Part shown: positions 33,794 through 45,568 of the stretch, one piece after another
Layout: each line of letters starts with the position of its first letter
How positions within the stretch are numbered: the stretch's first letter is position 1
Assembly (NCBI GenBank): GCA_963920765.1
Contig: OY987246.1
Coordinates: forward strand, 8,496,501 to 8,560,500
Direction: 5' to 3'
Source: Ulota crispa
Taxonomy: Eukaryota; Streptophyta; Bryopsida; Orthotrichales; Orthotrichaceae
DNA length: 64,000 nt
Position numbers and translations under genes: made by a program
The notes under the pieces: generated by a model
The model's database searches: none
What the model saw: the letters and a program-made list of their open reading frames with translations, nothing else
What the model was told of the DNA's origin: nothing

Positions 33794-33897
33794 TATAGCA
33801 TGTTACCTAATCCTAGCGGCAGTAAACCACACCTCATTTAGCATGTTCATAAACTTAAATATAAAAAATTGATTTGAATGAGTACTTTTTACAATAA

Positions 33898-34543
33898 TGT
33901 AGCCCCTAAATGCCAAGGTGGTCACCATGACCAACCCCTCTATAACAAATCTACAATGCTGTACAGTGGTGTGGCAAGTATTTGCTCATTACAATACTAT
34001 TTTTGAAAGTTGTAATATTCAATAGTGCATGTTGACCTTATGAAAATTGCAAGACAACACCATATTAGGTAAATTGGGAAAAGAGGTGTCCCAACTTGTA
34101 CTCCCCCTCAAACCCAAAAAGTTAGATTTGAAGGTATCAGATTTAGTTTGAGCCACTAAGATTTTTCCCTTGCAAATCCCTTCTCTCAGGCAAGGACACA
34201 TGTACAAAAAAAATGCTAAACTCGATTTGAGAAAATCACCTCAAATTTTTGAAAGCTAGTATGAAAGTCCCAAATTATATCTTTTTCTTGATTTACCTAA
34301 TATGGTGTTAAAAAGGACAATATGAGGCCTAACGCTGTGTCTTTGAATCTTCTCACAATTTGAGCTACCTAAAACTATGAGTGTATTTAGTGAAATTGTT
34401 TTTTATCTTCAATGGTAAACCATGTCTCTGTGATCGCAATTAAAGAAAATCAGTTAAAAACAGCTTTTTGTTTTTTCATCTTAGAGGGTGTTTTTTGGTT
34501 CTCCTTCGAACAAAAAACGTCAGCCTTAACAATTATGGGTTAA
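33898..34543. mobile_element. TTAA-type element, eroded, related to 60441-61137
   Basis: The left end GCCCCTAAATGCC and the right end ATGGGTTAA are eroded TTAA-family termini. The interior shares GGCAAGT(A/G)..CTCAT, ACAATACTA, TTATGAAAATTGCAA and CATGTC-type blocks with 60441-61137 in the same order. It lacks the pogo-MITE insertion present in that relative, so it approximates its empty state. Confidence 0.5.
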
Positions 34544-35382
34544 TACACCCTAGCTTGGCATATTAACCACGTAAGAACCAGGCGTCCAAATGTTGAATAT
34601 TAAATAAATGTAAACAAGTATGTGAAATTTGATTTTTTTTTCATCTGTTCATATGCTGTTTTATTCTTGTGCTATATTTCTAAAAATTGTATGATAAAAT
34701 TACCAAAAGAATTAAAACGAATATTCCGTTTTTCAAAAGGTGAAAGCGTATTTTATCTTAGAAATTAGCATTTCTAGTTTGAAAATCGACCCTTAAAAAC
34801 AACTTCGAAAGGTAATAGTATAAATCTTACCTCAATTTAGAAGCAGCATTTAAACTCTAGGGAAAAAAGAATCAAGAATACTAGTAGGAATTTCAAATTA
34901 TTTGTTTCAAAATTTGTTGATGGATATTGATAGACTGATTTAGTCCTATGGGTATGATATATGATTGTAGTCTAAACTTTTGTTTGAACTGACATTTTTT
35001 TATTACCCTTCTTCATAGCCCTTTATAGCACATCTTTCCATTTGGAAAAATTAAAACATACTTTATCTCAAACCTTTCAACAATTCATATGCCTCGTTGG
35101 GTTGATGTGTGATGTGTGATTTATACACAAATTATCTTCAAGAAGTCTCCTTGTCAACTCAACCCTAAAGAAAAAGTTTTAGGAAGGGAACTCTAAATTG
35201 GTCTAAAAATTGGATGCTTAAAAATAGTTTATTGAACGTAAACTTCAATATGGTTGGAATCATAAACTGAATGTTCTTGAATATGCTTAGCACTGCCTTG
35301 AAGTAGTTCGCACAAAAAATGCTAAAGATGTTACCATTTGCACAACCAAGAATATGAATGTTAAAGGGTCAAGAGTTAACCC
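34544..35382. other. AT-rich spacer
   Basis: Nothing was recognised apart from a TTAACCC at 35376 just before the next element. Confidence 0.45.
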
Positions 35383-36044
35383 TTAACCCCAAAATGATCT
35401 TAGGACAGAATGTGTCCTTGATCGATTTTTGAAGTTAAACAAAATCTTACCAAATTACTATGTTTAGTAGTTTACATTTTTGAAAAGATCTTTGTGAAGT
35501 TTAGTTTTACCTTCAACAATCTCATTTTACAAGTGATTGATTATGATTTTTCTATTCAAGATTTTGTGCATGGGTGTCCATTGCAATCTTGACTTTATGT
35601 AGTGTTGAGGGCTCTTGGGAATGAGCCTCAAATACACTACATCTTTGAGAAAAAACCACATTAGAAGATCATTTAAAAAAATTGTAGAGCAAATTTTGAG
35701 AAGTCATAAATTGATTGGAGTTATGTTTGTTAAGCCCTTTAACCTCATGTTTTTTTGGAGACCAACTTTTAAACTTTGACATGTGAAAAGGAGATTGAAA
35801 GGCCTCAAATCACTTTTACAGTTTTAACACCCTCATGATCAAACATTATGATCTTTCAATCCATAAGAAATATCGTTGTGCTTTTTTTTCTAATGTGATC
35901 TCTAACATGTCTAGTTTGATTTTATATAGTCACAATTCAAAAAGAACTGATACAACTTATCAAAATGTTGGCTTTTTGTTCAAATTAGAGCATTAGAGCA
36001 AATTCCTAGAAGCTTAGGAACTTCTAGGGTTGTTTTGGGATTAA
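35383..36044. mobile_element. TTAA-flanked element, second family, 662 bp
   Basis: It starts TTAACCCCAAAATGATC and ends GTTGTTTTGGGATTAA. A clearly related inverted copy is at 50593-51255. No coding frame. The right-hand TTAA (36041-36044) is shared with the adjoining first-family element. Confidence 0.75.
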
Positions 36045-36967
36045 CCCCTAAAGGACCAACTGTCTGTTCAACGGACAAATGGGATTTCAGGCATGTACCT
36101 ATGGCAAAACTACTTTGCATGATTTTTTGAAACTTTTATTGAAGATGGGGAATTTAAAGATCTGCGTGGGCATCTAATTTTTATTCCAATTGATGCCAAG
36201 GAGCAAAAGTTATGCCCAAATAAGCACAAATTTGGGGACTCCGGGCAGCAAAAAAAATCTTATAAAAACTTGAAAAAAAACTAATTTTTTTTTCTCATAG
36301 ATTATATCTTTGTTTACATCTGAAGCTTTGATTCATTCCATTTGGACTAGTTATGAGAAAGTTATGGACAAACTTGTTTTTCAAGCAATTCAAGCATCTT
36401 CTTGAAAAAATGACTTATAAACTTCATTTTTGAAGGCAATTTTAACATTTTTTCAAAAAAATTGTTGGCGAGGGTGAAGCTTGCTTTCTAGAACAATCTC
36501 ACCATTGGGATCATTGCATTTCAATTCCATTGCAAGGTTATTAGCAATTTAAGTTTTTGTTCAATCTCACACCTTCTTATGCTTAATGCTTTTTTTAAAG
36601 AATGATATCTAATCATTTTTTGTTATTTTTTTTCCCAAGATTACTAACTCAACTTCCCACCATGCAAAAATAGAATTCCAAACTCTATGGTGCAAAATTT
36701 TTAAATTAAAACAATTCAAAGTTAAATAATCTAGTCATGCAAGGTGCAAAAAAAGCCGTTTTTTACATTTTAAATGCAAATATCTTCCAATCTATATGGT
36801 CAAAGTTCTTGAGTTTTATATGACACATTCTTATAGTAGTCTAGTACAAGATCCTGTGGTTAGATATGAAAAAAGACCGATTTTCAAACTTTGTTACTCT
36901 TTGCCATAGAGGTGGCAGTTTTGCATGTCTTTTGACAATATAAAGGCCATGGTCCTTTAGGGGTTAA
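36041..36967. mobile_element. TTAA-flanked element, first family, 927 bp
   Basis: It starts TTAACCCCTAAAGGACCA and ends TGGTCCTTTAGGGGTTAA, with perfect inverted ends. Its interior near the ends matches 17524-18460 and 43530-44467; the middle is more diverged. No coding frame. Confidence 0.8.
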
Positions 36968-38825
36968 AGGACGGACCTACAACCATGGATTCTCTATAGA
37001 ATTACATTTCTCTTCTAGAAATTGTTTTGGGAATGTAATTAACACCAAAATTTAATATTACAATTTTAATATAAGACAATATGTGCAAACTACATGTACA
37101 AAAAATATTCACAGATATTGGTGATCTTTTATTTTTTACTTCTTATTTTGAAATAAATGTTAAAGAAATTCATATCATTTACAAAATATATTCATATGCC
37201 AATTTTTTTACCATGAATGCAAATCACAATGAAGAACATCATGGTGCAATTTTTTTTCCATGTTAGTAAGATTAGAAAAAGTAACCATTCCATGGTAATA
37301 GGTGTTCAACAAGTGGCAATAATGTATTTTTCAAAAATTCTTATTTTTTCAAAAATTCTTATTTTTTCAAAAATTCTTATTTTTTCAAAAATCCTTATTT
37401 TTTCAAAAATTTAAAGTATAAGAAAAAACTATATTTGGTAAGCTTTTTATTGGTGGTTATGCTCAAACTCAAAACACATCATATTAAGAGCTCACACTAA
37501 GTTTTGGTACAATGACCCTCAAAACTTAAAATACAATACAAGGTGGTGCAACTGTACTACTCAATTGACAAGTGGGACCCTTATGTGAACATTGTGCATG
37601 CAAAAACTATACATGTATATGTACTAGACTGCATTGTCTATATCCCAACAAAATCTCAAATGACAAACAATATTGTTCCATTGTCCATAGTAACATTCAA
37701 TCATCCAAAAGCCACGAACTAGCCTCAACAACGTTTAAGGGTTAATATATGTTTTCATATTTAAACTGCACTTTACCAAACATGAGCAAGCAAATACTTG
37801 TAATACAAACAAGTAAGATTAGTGATTGTTTTTAATATATGATCTTATTTTGATTGATACACGAAAGAATATATGTTTATTGACACAAGTCAGATACTAT
37901 CAAAAAACTTAACTGATGCAAAAAAAAAGTTGACACCAATTTTACACTATCACAAGAAGATTTTTGGTAGTTAATTTGAAATTGTTTGTTCTGATTATGG
38001 TCATTTCAAAAGTTGTTGTCCTACTATATTTTGCCTTTTTTTTTTTATAGAGTTTTGCTTTTTTAACAAAAGACATGAATTCACTACAACAAAATGTACT
38101 TAATTTCAATCACAATATTGCATGTCATGGTTTTAGGAGTATTTTTTTCAAATGGAAAATTCCACACAACGAGTTTGTGTAAATCACAAACATGGTCTAG
38201 AAATTTTTGGCTTAAAAAAAATTGTTAGAATATGACCAATTTTTTTCTAATGATAGTATAAAGTTTGCAATAACACGCGTAGAAAGAGCAAAACAATATA
38301 CAAGCTTTAAGGGGACCTCCATATTCCTCAAAGAAACAACAACTTGACAATTGAGCAAAAGATTACTCTAAAAATGTCATGGGCACAAAATGTAAAAATT
38401 TCACCATAAAAAAATAAACTTTGCATTACAGTAATAAAAAGTGTGGTATCAAAAATAAAGAAGTGATTTTATATACAGTTCTTTAAGATCTCTTCTCTTC
38501 ATTTAATTTAAAAAAGATTGAAGGTTTACCTCATTTTATTTAAAAACTCAATTTGAAAAAATAATGGTACTCTGAAGTAAAATTTAATTGTTAGTTAAAA
38601 ACTCTAAATCACAAATGGATTGAGAGCCATTGGCGTTAAAAAGCCAAAATGAGTTCAATTTGACACTCTAATTTTTTTGCAAATTACTAGGATTTAAAGG
38701 CCTATGATAGTCAAAATTAAAGAATTATAAATCTACAAATGGAGAAATGTACATTTTCCAAGAATTTTGACTTGCACAACTTGTCCAAAAGAATCATTTG
38801 GAATATTAACAAAATTTGGATTTGC
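36968..38825. other. AT-rich spacer
   Basis: It contains an 18-bp tandem repeat (37326-37412) and an isolated AACGTTTAAGGGTTAA near 37730 that resembles one end of the 60441-61137 family. Nothing else was recognised. Confidence 0.45.
37326..37412. repeat. 18-bp tandem repeat, over 4 copies
   Basis: Four full copies and one partial copy of CAAAAATTCTTATTTTTT, with one C/T difference in the fourth. The frame through it reads as a repeated hexapeptide (SKILIF) by chance. Confidence 0.9.
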
Positions 38826-39739
38826 TTAACCTTTTAAGGACCACGCGACCATATTTTGGTCTCTGGGAGTGGTTTTTGGCATGTAGGTTGAAATTGCTCA
38901 ATAATTAGAATTTGGTCTTGAAGAATGCATGTGACCACAAGAATCTTGCATCCATCTAATAAAATAACAATGCAATCAAACATATGAGTTGACAAATAAT
39001 GGTGTTTCTACATAATGGCTCCAAACTACGTATCCATTTTAGTCAAAGATGGATCAAAGCAACAACATAATACATCAAGTATGCAAGAAAAATGTCAAAT
39101 TTCAATTGCACCATTCTAAAAAAGTTCAATTTGCTTAAGAAATATGCTTGTATTGTTTTCCTATACGATAGTAGTATAATTGTAGTATTTGAAGGTTTAC
39201 TAAAATAACATTGTCGATTTGGCTTTAAAATTTGTCATTCTACATTTAAGGCCAATTCTTGATTATTTTCACCAATTGGATTTTCCAGAATAATTATCAA
39301 ATTTCTTGTAGAACCGTTTTAGGATAGCTAAGAAAGTGGGGTTTTTGACCCTTTTTGACCACTTAGCTACACATTGTGATTGCTATTTTTGTCTATTTTG
39401 TGTGAAACCAATATTATTGTAAAGGTGGGAAACCCTACTTTTTAGAAATGTAAGGCTCTTTTCAATCAAAGCGTGCATGAAGCGTTAACATTCAAAACCA
39501 CACAAGCATGAAACATTAGAGATTTTCCACATACGGCTCACTCATTTATTATAATGTTTCACCTCCAATGATAAATTTAGTTGAAATTTTGGTGCTTTAC
39601 ACAATAAACAAGGTGACTTCCCATTCATACAGTTGGATTACTGAAAATAGGTCCATATTTGAATCAATTGCACATCTAAACTTACAGCCCCTGTTTTTAG
39701 TGGAGATTGTGATAATAGGTGTGGTCCTTAAAGGGTTAA
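38826..39739. mobile_element. TTAA-flanked element, CCTTTTAAGGACCACGC ends, 914 bp
   Basis: Left TTAACCTTTTAAGGACCACG and right GTGTGGTCCTTAAAGGGTTAA are near-perfect inverted repeats within duplicated TTAA. There is no coding frame and no other copy was noticed in the window. Confidence 0.7.
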
Positions 39740-41174
39740 TTTGGATTGAGCACACTCTCAAAACGCTAGTCAATGATTGAGCCTCTTTTAAACTTTGAAC
39801 TTAATAGATGACATTATGTGCTTGAATACTTCTCATGATTGAAATATCTTTAAACTTACTGAAACGTATCAATAACACAAAATACTATATTTTTATTCTT
39901 AGTGAGATTTTAAAGCAAATTTAGTAATTTCTAAGAACTTTTTCATTATTTATTCATTCGATTGACTATCCAAAAAAATGAATTCTGAAAGTTGAAGTTT
40001 TTGGGAATTTTTTAGAGAACCTTTCAAAATATTCTATAAAAAATGGGCAAACTTCTGTTTTATTTTGCACCTTTGTAATGGATTAATATCCTATTATCTT
40101 GTTAATCACTATTGATTACCATTGATCAAAATTAGATTTAATTTTGATTTGTTATTATGGTAGTTTTAGTTTAAGAATTCTTTAATTTGTTGAAAAAAAA
40201 CAACATGTTTAAGATTTTAGGTATAATTCTTTGTACATCTAATTTTTTACTAAAACTAGTTTTAACACTTTTTAAGGATTTTTGTTGACAATGTCTTGTT
40301 AAAATATGCAATAAACGTAAAAAGTATTACTAGGAATTTGGGCCCAAGAAAGGGTTGTGAGTTTGGACATTCCCAGTGTTGGGAACTAGCCACTGTTGGT
40401 TGTCACAAAAGAGATTAAGAAAAAACAATTAAAATAAAAAAATAAAAAAATAAAAGCAATAATAATTAAATAATATTCTCTAACATGGTTGCCTCAATGC
40501 CATGTCATTTTGCTATAGACTGCCTATGTGGAAGTGTTGTAGAAGTGTTCCCAAAGTTCCCATGGTTTTGGGGGAAGAGGGCCCTTTCTTGGGTCCAAAT
40601 CCCTTGTAATGAGAAGTTTGAGCTCAAAATGCTAATCTTGGGACTCACAATAACTCCACATAAATTTGATTTCAAAATTTATGTTTATTTTCTACATAAA
40701 AGTAGTTAGTATTCCGCACACAATTATTGAGTATCTTGTTTTTCCTTCACACAAGATAAATCAGCATTACATAAAAAGTTATCAAATCAAAATATCATGT
40801 TTGATTTTCTATACAAGGTTGGACGCTAAGACGTTTTTTAGGATAAGAGTACAAATAGTTATCTTTAGCTAAAATTTACTATAATTCAACAATAGCAATC
40901 AATGGATGATCAAAATCTTTAAATGGCCTTTTTATAATAGCCCTTTTATAGTTGTCATTTTGATATTTAAAAAATGCTTTACATTCAAATGATTTTTTTG
41001 TTTTGTTTTAATCACATTTTGTAAAAGCCTTTTCATAAATAACTGTATTAACACAATGACGTTTTGCAACATGAACTAAAAAAATATAGTATGTTTTTTT
41101 TGCAAAGAATTTTTTTATGTTATCATAGTTCATAGGATTTTATTTTTTATATCATTCTAATCTTCCATTTTTTG
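39740..41174. other. AT-rich spacer
   Basis: A slightly GC-richer patch at 40485-40640 includes GGGTCCAAATCCC, weakly like a pol III B box, but no matching A box or tRNA fold was found. Nothing else was recognised. Confidence 0.4.
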
Positions 41175-41183
41175 TAATTTCAA

Positions 41184-41702
41184 GGGAAAATATCAAAAAT
41201 GTCCACCAATTCTTTCAAAATATCAAATATGCCCTTATATTATTTGAAAGATAAAAAATACCCTTAGTTTTATGTAAGAATATCAATTATATCCCTACTT
41301 ATCTTTGAAAACATCTATTGTGCCTCTTTACTAAAGTTTTTGTCAGTCACATTTGCACCAAAGACATTGGTTAATAAAAACATGTTATTTAGTCAATGCA
41401 CTGGCTTTAGTTACAATAAATTTAAATACAAAAGCCCTACATAAAGCTTGAAGAGCTTGCCTCCAAGATTTGACTTACATTCAACTTGCATCTAGTTTTT
41501 GTAATTTCCTTTATCATCCCAACATTTACAAAAAGATACACAAAAGAGGTACATGAAAACTAAGGGTATTAGATATTTTCAAAGATAACTAGGGGCATAA
41601 TTGATATATTTACACAAACCCAAGGGTATTTTTGATATTTCAAATAATATAGGGGTATATTTGATACTTTTAAAGAAATAAGGGGCATTTTCATATTTTT
41701 CC
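41184..41702. mobile_element. MULE-like foldback MITE with 9-bp target duplication
   Basis: The arms of about 150 bp are inverted copies, starting GGGAAAATATCAAAAATG on the left and GGAAAAATATGAAAATGC read inward from the right. The flanks are TAATTTCAA (41175-41183) and TAATTTAAA (41703-41711), a 9-bp duplication with one mismatch, the length used by Mutator-like elements. Repeated ATATGCCC/ATACCC motifs fill the arms. No coding frame. Confidence 0.65.
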
Positions 41703-41711
41703 TAATTTAAA

Positions 41712-42089
41712 TCCAAGGAATCTCTTTTTAGAGTGACAAAAAAAAAGTACTATTTTTAAGAAGCAAACTTCAACAAAAAATAAACACAATATAGGTAACA
41801 TTTTTTATAGTAAAAATTTGTATTCAAAGGCAAATAAAATTGTGTACATGTGTGTAGAACTATACACCAAACTAGACACCAAATTGAAAACCACATAAGT
41901 TTTTACAACTTATAATCAACAACTATATGACAATACTCAATTTTTTTTCAATCTGTTTCTTTGAAGTCTTGTTTGAAATTTAATAATAAGTCCAATACCC
42001 TTTAGCAGCCAACACAACAATAAACTATTTGTAGCATGTTGTTATACAATGCTGGCCAAACAATCCTTTTGACTAAATTCAAAAATATA
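41712..42089. other. Spacer, possibly the 3' part of the Tc1-like element
   Basis: It lies downstream (minus-strand sense) of the Tc1-like coding remnant. No terminal repeat was found here. Confidence 0.35.
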
Positions 42090-42825
42090 TATACACACGC
42101 TTTCACAATTCTTCAATTCCTCTTGAAGGTGTAAGAAACTCATTCAAATGCTCTTTAAAGAGACAAAAATGCTATGTGGAATTCATGTCTAGTGATTGAG
42201 CAGGTCATTTGAGAAGTTTAAATGGTTGTGATTTAAATCATTCATGCACCAACTTGCTTGTGTAGTTTGGATCATTATCTTGTTAAAACATTACATTGCT
42301 TGGATCCATATTTTAGGGCCAAATTATAGACAACAAAAAGTTTTCTAAAATAAATTTGTACATATGTTGATCCATAATACCTTTAGTTCTATACCAAGCT
42401 TTAGGTCCAAATATTGTCATACAATCCCAAATCATGACATGCCCACCATCATGTTTGACTATTTGATAGACATGTTGGGATTAAATACATTCTCCATTTC
42501 TTAACCAACACCGTACCACAATCTACCATTAAAATTGAACCTAATAATCTTTGTTTCATCACTAAAGGTAATATATTTCCAATCATGAAATGTCCAACTT
42601 CTACACTTTTGAGCAAAACTTAACCAAGCCAAAACATGTATTTATGCCAAGAAGGGGTTTTTCTACTGCATGTGCAGTCAAACTCTCTTCTTTCAAAGTA
42701 TACCTTACAATATTGTCAGACCAAACTTCATTTGTCTCAATTCAAAATTGTTTTGCTATCTTTGATGTAATTCCAAGACAACTTTCAGTGAGTAGGGTCA
42801 CACAACATTGCCTCTCTCTCTCACA
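42090..42825 (-). pseudogene. Tc1-type (DD34E) transposase remnant, main part
   Basis: Read on the minus strand from 42822 downward, several frames joined by small indels give consecutive Tc1 motifs: GITSKIAKQF and NIVRYTLKEESLTAHAVE (second helix-turn-helix), RSWTFHDWKYITFSDETKI with the first catalytic Asp, IVKHDGGHVMIWDCMTIFG, then QDNDPNYTSKLVHE with the second Asp, and finally the PAQSLDMN region, where the codon expected for the catalytic Glu is TAG. RGIEEL closes the match. Multiple stops and at least two frameshifts show long decay. The order, spacing and motif text are those of Tc1 rather than plant mariner-like or pogo transposases. The remnant is cut at 42826 by a TTAA element and appears to resume at 44696. 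Confidence 0.8.
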
Positions 42826-44695
42826 TTAACCCCTACTGGCCCAAGCCCTTTTTTCTAAAAAAGTCATTGAAAACTGCCACTTCGGAGGAAATGAGTAGAA
42901 AAGTAGGAAATACAATTTGTTTTGCAAATTCAACTGTAGGAACTTGCCTTAGACTTGAAGAGGTACTTTTGGGGAAAAAATCAAGTCATTCTAGATGGAG
43001 AGGAGGGAGATATTTCTGTCTGAGGGGAAAAAAAGGTTTCCTTTCATGCTATCCAAAAAATTTAGAAGCCTTTGACCACTATTACATGAAAAAAATTGCT
43101 CTACACAAAGTTGAGGTTTATTTTTTCCATGTAGAAGACCAAGTTAGGTATGTGTGGGAGAATTTTCAAATCACTTGGAACTATACAACACATGGGAAAA
43201 AATAGTAAGTAAAAAGAAGTAGAGAATGATTCAAACCATAGAATTGTTAAGAATTTAATTATTGAAATGATAAATGCAAATCTCAATGGTTATAATGTTG
43301 TAATAAACAATCTAATTCCTTAGGTGTAGATTTTTTTCCAAAATGTTGAAAATTGTGGAAAATAAAGGACTTTAAAGTTTATTTTAGAGTAAAGGATCCG
43401 TAACTACCCACAAACTAAATATCTCATAACTTCCATCTCATTGATTGAAATTGAATGATTCAAAGCTACCCACATATAAAACAATCTAAAGAACAAATTC
43501 CAAATTTTTATTTTTAAAAAATGCAATTTTTAACCCCTAAAGGATTGTTGTTCCTTTGGAAGACAGGTGGGAGTTTGGGCATGTACCTTTGGATAAGCTA
43601 CTTTGTGTGATTTTTTGAAACTTTTATTGAAGGTGGAGAATTCAGAGATCTAAGTGGGCATCTAATTTTTTCCTCATTTCAACAATTATTGAAGACATTA
43701 TGCATGAAAATCTGAAAAGCAAGGAAGGACTGCCCGTCTGGGCAGCCCAAAAACTTCTTTAAAAATTAGTTTTTTTTTAAATTAAAATTTGAAATTGGTT
43801 CTTTAGATTTTTTCATAGGTGAGAAAATTTGAATCATTCAATTTCAATCAATCACTTGAAAGTTATGAGGAGTTTTTGTTTGCAGGCAGTTATGGAATTT
43901 CTACTCTGAAATAAACTTTGAAGTCCTTTATTTTACTCAATTTTCAATATTTTGGAAAAAAACAAAACCAAAGGATGTAGATTGTTTATCAAAACATTAT
44001 GACTGTTGGGATTTGCATTTTTCATTTTAATAATTAAATTCTTAACAATTTAGTGATTTGACCCATTCTCTACTTCATTTTACTTACTGATTTTTCCTAT
44101 GTGTTGTGTAGTTCCGATTAGTTTGAAAATTCTCCCACACATAGCTAACTTGATCTCCTACATGGGAAAAATAAAGCGCAAAGTTGCTTAGAGCAATTAT
44201 TTTCATGAAAGAATGGCCAAAGGTTTTTGAAATTTTGCGGCAACATGAAAAAAAAAAATTCTTTTCAGTTTAGATGTAAATATCTCACTCATGTCCATCC
44301 GGAATGACCTGATTTTTTTTTCCATAAGTACATAATCCAGTCTAGGGCAAGATCCTACGGTTGGATTTCCCAAATTTTCAAGAAATATTACCTTCTTACT
44401 AACCCCCCAAAAGTGGCAGTTTTGAGTGATTTTCACTGAAAAAATGGCTCGGTCCTTTAGGGGTTAAAGAAGTTTTTTGGCTGCCTGGATTGCCCTCCCT
44501 CCCCCGAGTTGCAGAAATTCTTGCATAACTTCTTTGCCAAATGTCAAAATGAAGAAAAAATTAGATGCCCGCATAAGTCTTAGAATTCCTCACCTTCAAC
44601 AAAAGTTTCAAAAAATCACAAAAACTAAATTGGCTATAAGTACATGCCTAAAATCCATTTGTCCCCCCGGGGACAATTGGGCCTTTAGGGGTTAA
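42826..44695. mobile_element. TTAA-flanked element, first family, carrying a nested copy
   Basis: It starts TTAACCCCTACTGGCCCA and ends GGGCCTTTAGGGGTTAA. Removing the inner element (43530-44463) leaves about 936 bp, the same size as 17524-18460, which it resembles throughout. It sits inside the Tc1-like transposase remnant; removing it with one TTAA joins the two halves of that remnant. Confidence 0.8.
43530..44467. mobile_element. Nested TTAA-flanked element, first family, 938 bp
   Basis: It starts TTAACCCCTAAAGGATTG and ends CGGTCCTTTAGGGGTTAA. It is inserted in reverse orientation into a relative of itself (42826-44695). The related 17524-18460 element has a single TTAA in the corresponding AATTTTAAAGAAG context at 18228-18231, so the insertion duplicated exactly TTAA. 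Confidence 0.85.
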
Positions 44696-44845
44696 GATGC
44701 TATGGACCTCCTCTTTATTTCTCCACCTCTCTAGCAATGCTTTTTGCAACTGAGCTACCCACAATTGGCTCATACTAACTGAAACAACTACTTCTAGTGT
44801 CAACTAACTGCTCTTAAGTTGTGCCAAAACAATGTTTTTCTTCAT
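44696..44845 (-). pseudogene. Tc1-type transposase remnant, N-terminal part
   Basis: The minus-strand text VSMSQLWVAQLQKALLERW followed by RNKEEVHSI resembles the first helix-turn-helix of Tc1 transposases (SMSQIA-type, then a Trp-containing linker). It stands at the far side of the TTAA insertion in the right order and orientation to continue the remnant at 42090-42825. At least one stop is present upstream. Similarity is weaker than for the main part. Confidence 0.5.
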
Positions 44846-45568
44846 TTCAATTACAAGAGTCATACTTAAACAATAGAAAACCCTCACAATCCTCACAAAG
44901 TCCACAATCATAGAGTTATAACATACCAACAACCTCTCCAAAACAAGCACAAACACTCACAAGAAACAAATTTCAAGGTGCAACGGACGGCTTTGAACAA
45001 TATTGAGTACTAAAACCCTAGCCGATTTAAACTCTCACTTATGAAAAATTATATCAAATTTTTACATTTTGTATTCACACATATAAGTGAAACAAGTTAT
45101 TTTCACACTTTGATCATTCACTTTGATAGTTTTTGTTATTAAGTACCAAAGAACTCTAATTAAAGTTGACTTCTCCGTTTGAGTATTTGGTTTTGGTCAT
45201 CACTATATGTGCATCTAAATTAACAAAACCTAAGATCTTTTTTTTGTATTCCAAATTTAAAATAAAATAAGAAGCTCTAAATTTGTTACACTTCATGAAA
45301 TCAAACCTACTTGCTTTTAAGACATATTAAATGGATTAAGAGTATTAAAAGAAAAAATCAAATTATCATCTTTTAAATGTGCTTTTAGAACTTCAATAAC
45401 TGATTAAACATATGATTTTTGAAAAGACAATGCACTATTTAAATCAGCACATGATTTTTGGAAAGACAATGAACACTAGAATGCACTATTTAAATCAGCA
45501 CATGCTCTATCTTGGATCTTATCAAATTTCATGAAGCTTGGCACTTTAAATTTTACTAATTGTTCTTT
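44846..45568. other. AT-rich spacer
   Basis: A short direct duplication (AAAGACAATG...AATGCACTATTTAAATCAGCACATG) occurs at about 45423-45505. Nothing else was recognised. Confidence 0.45.

Larger units (their letters stand above)
18826..33795 (-). mobile_element. pogo-type DNA transposon interrupted by a gypsy element
   Basis: Left terminus AGGTAGGAACATCTATAAG (18828) and right terminus, read inward on the minus strand, AGGTAGGAACATCCATAAC (ending at 33793) match closely and continue into CGTGAG on both sides. Each is flanked by TA (18826-18827, 33794-33795), the Tc1/mariner/pogo target. Between them, on the minus strand, lies a pogo-type transposase pseudogene. Subtracting the gypsy insertion (19385-29956) and its 4-bp duplication gives about 4.39 kb. 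The right end has three CGGTTATGG/CGGCTATGA-like subterminal motifs. Four short elements in the window share these termini. The assignment of both ends to one element is inference, strongly supported by the match of termini and orientation. Confidence 0.75.

Noticed and set aside
37217-37414. Frame with repeated SKILIF hexapeptide
   Set aside because: It is translation of an 18-bp tandem repeat, not a protein family.
40485-40640. Possible tRNA or SINE (GGGTCCAAATCCC)
   Set aside because: The B-box match is imperfect and no A box or cloverleaf was found at the right distance.
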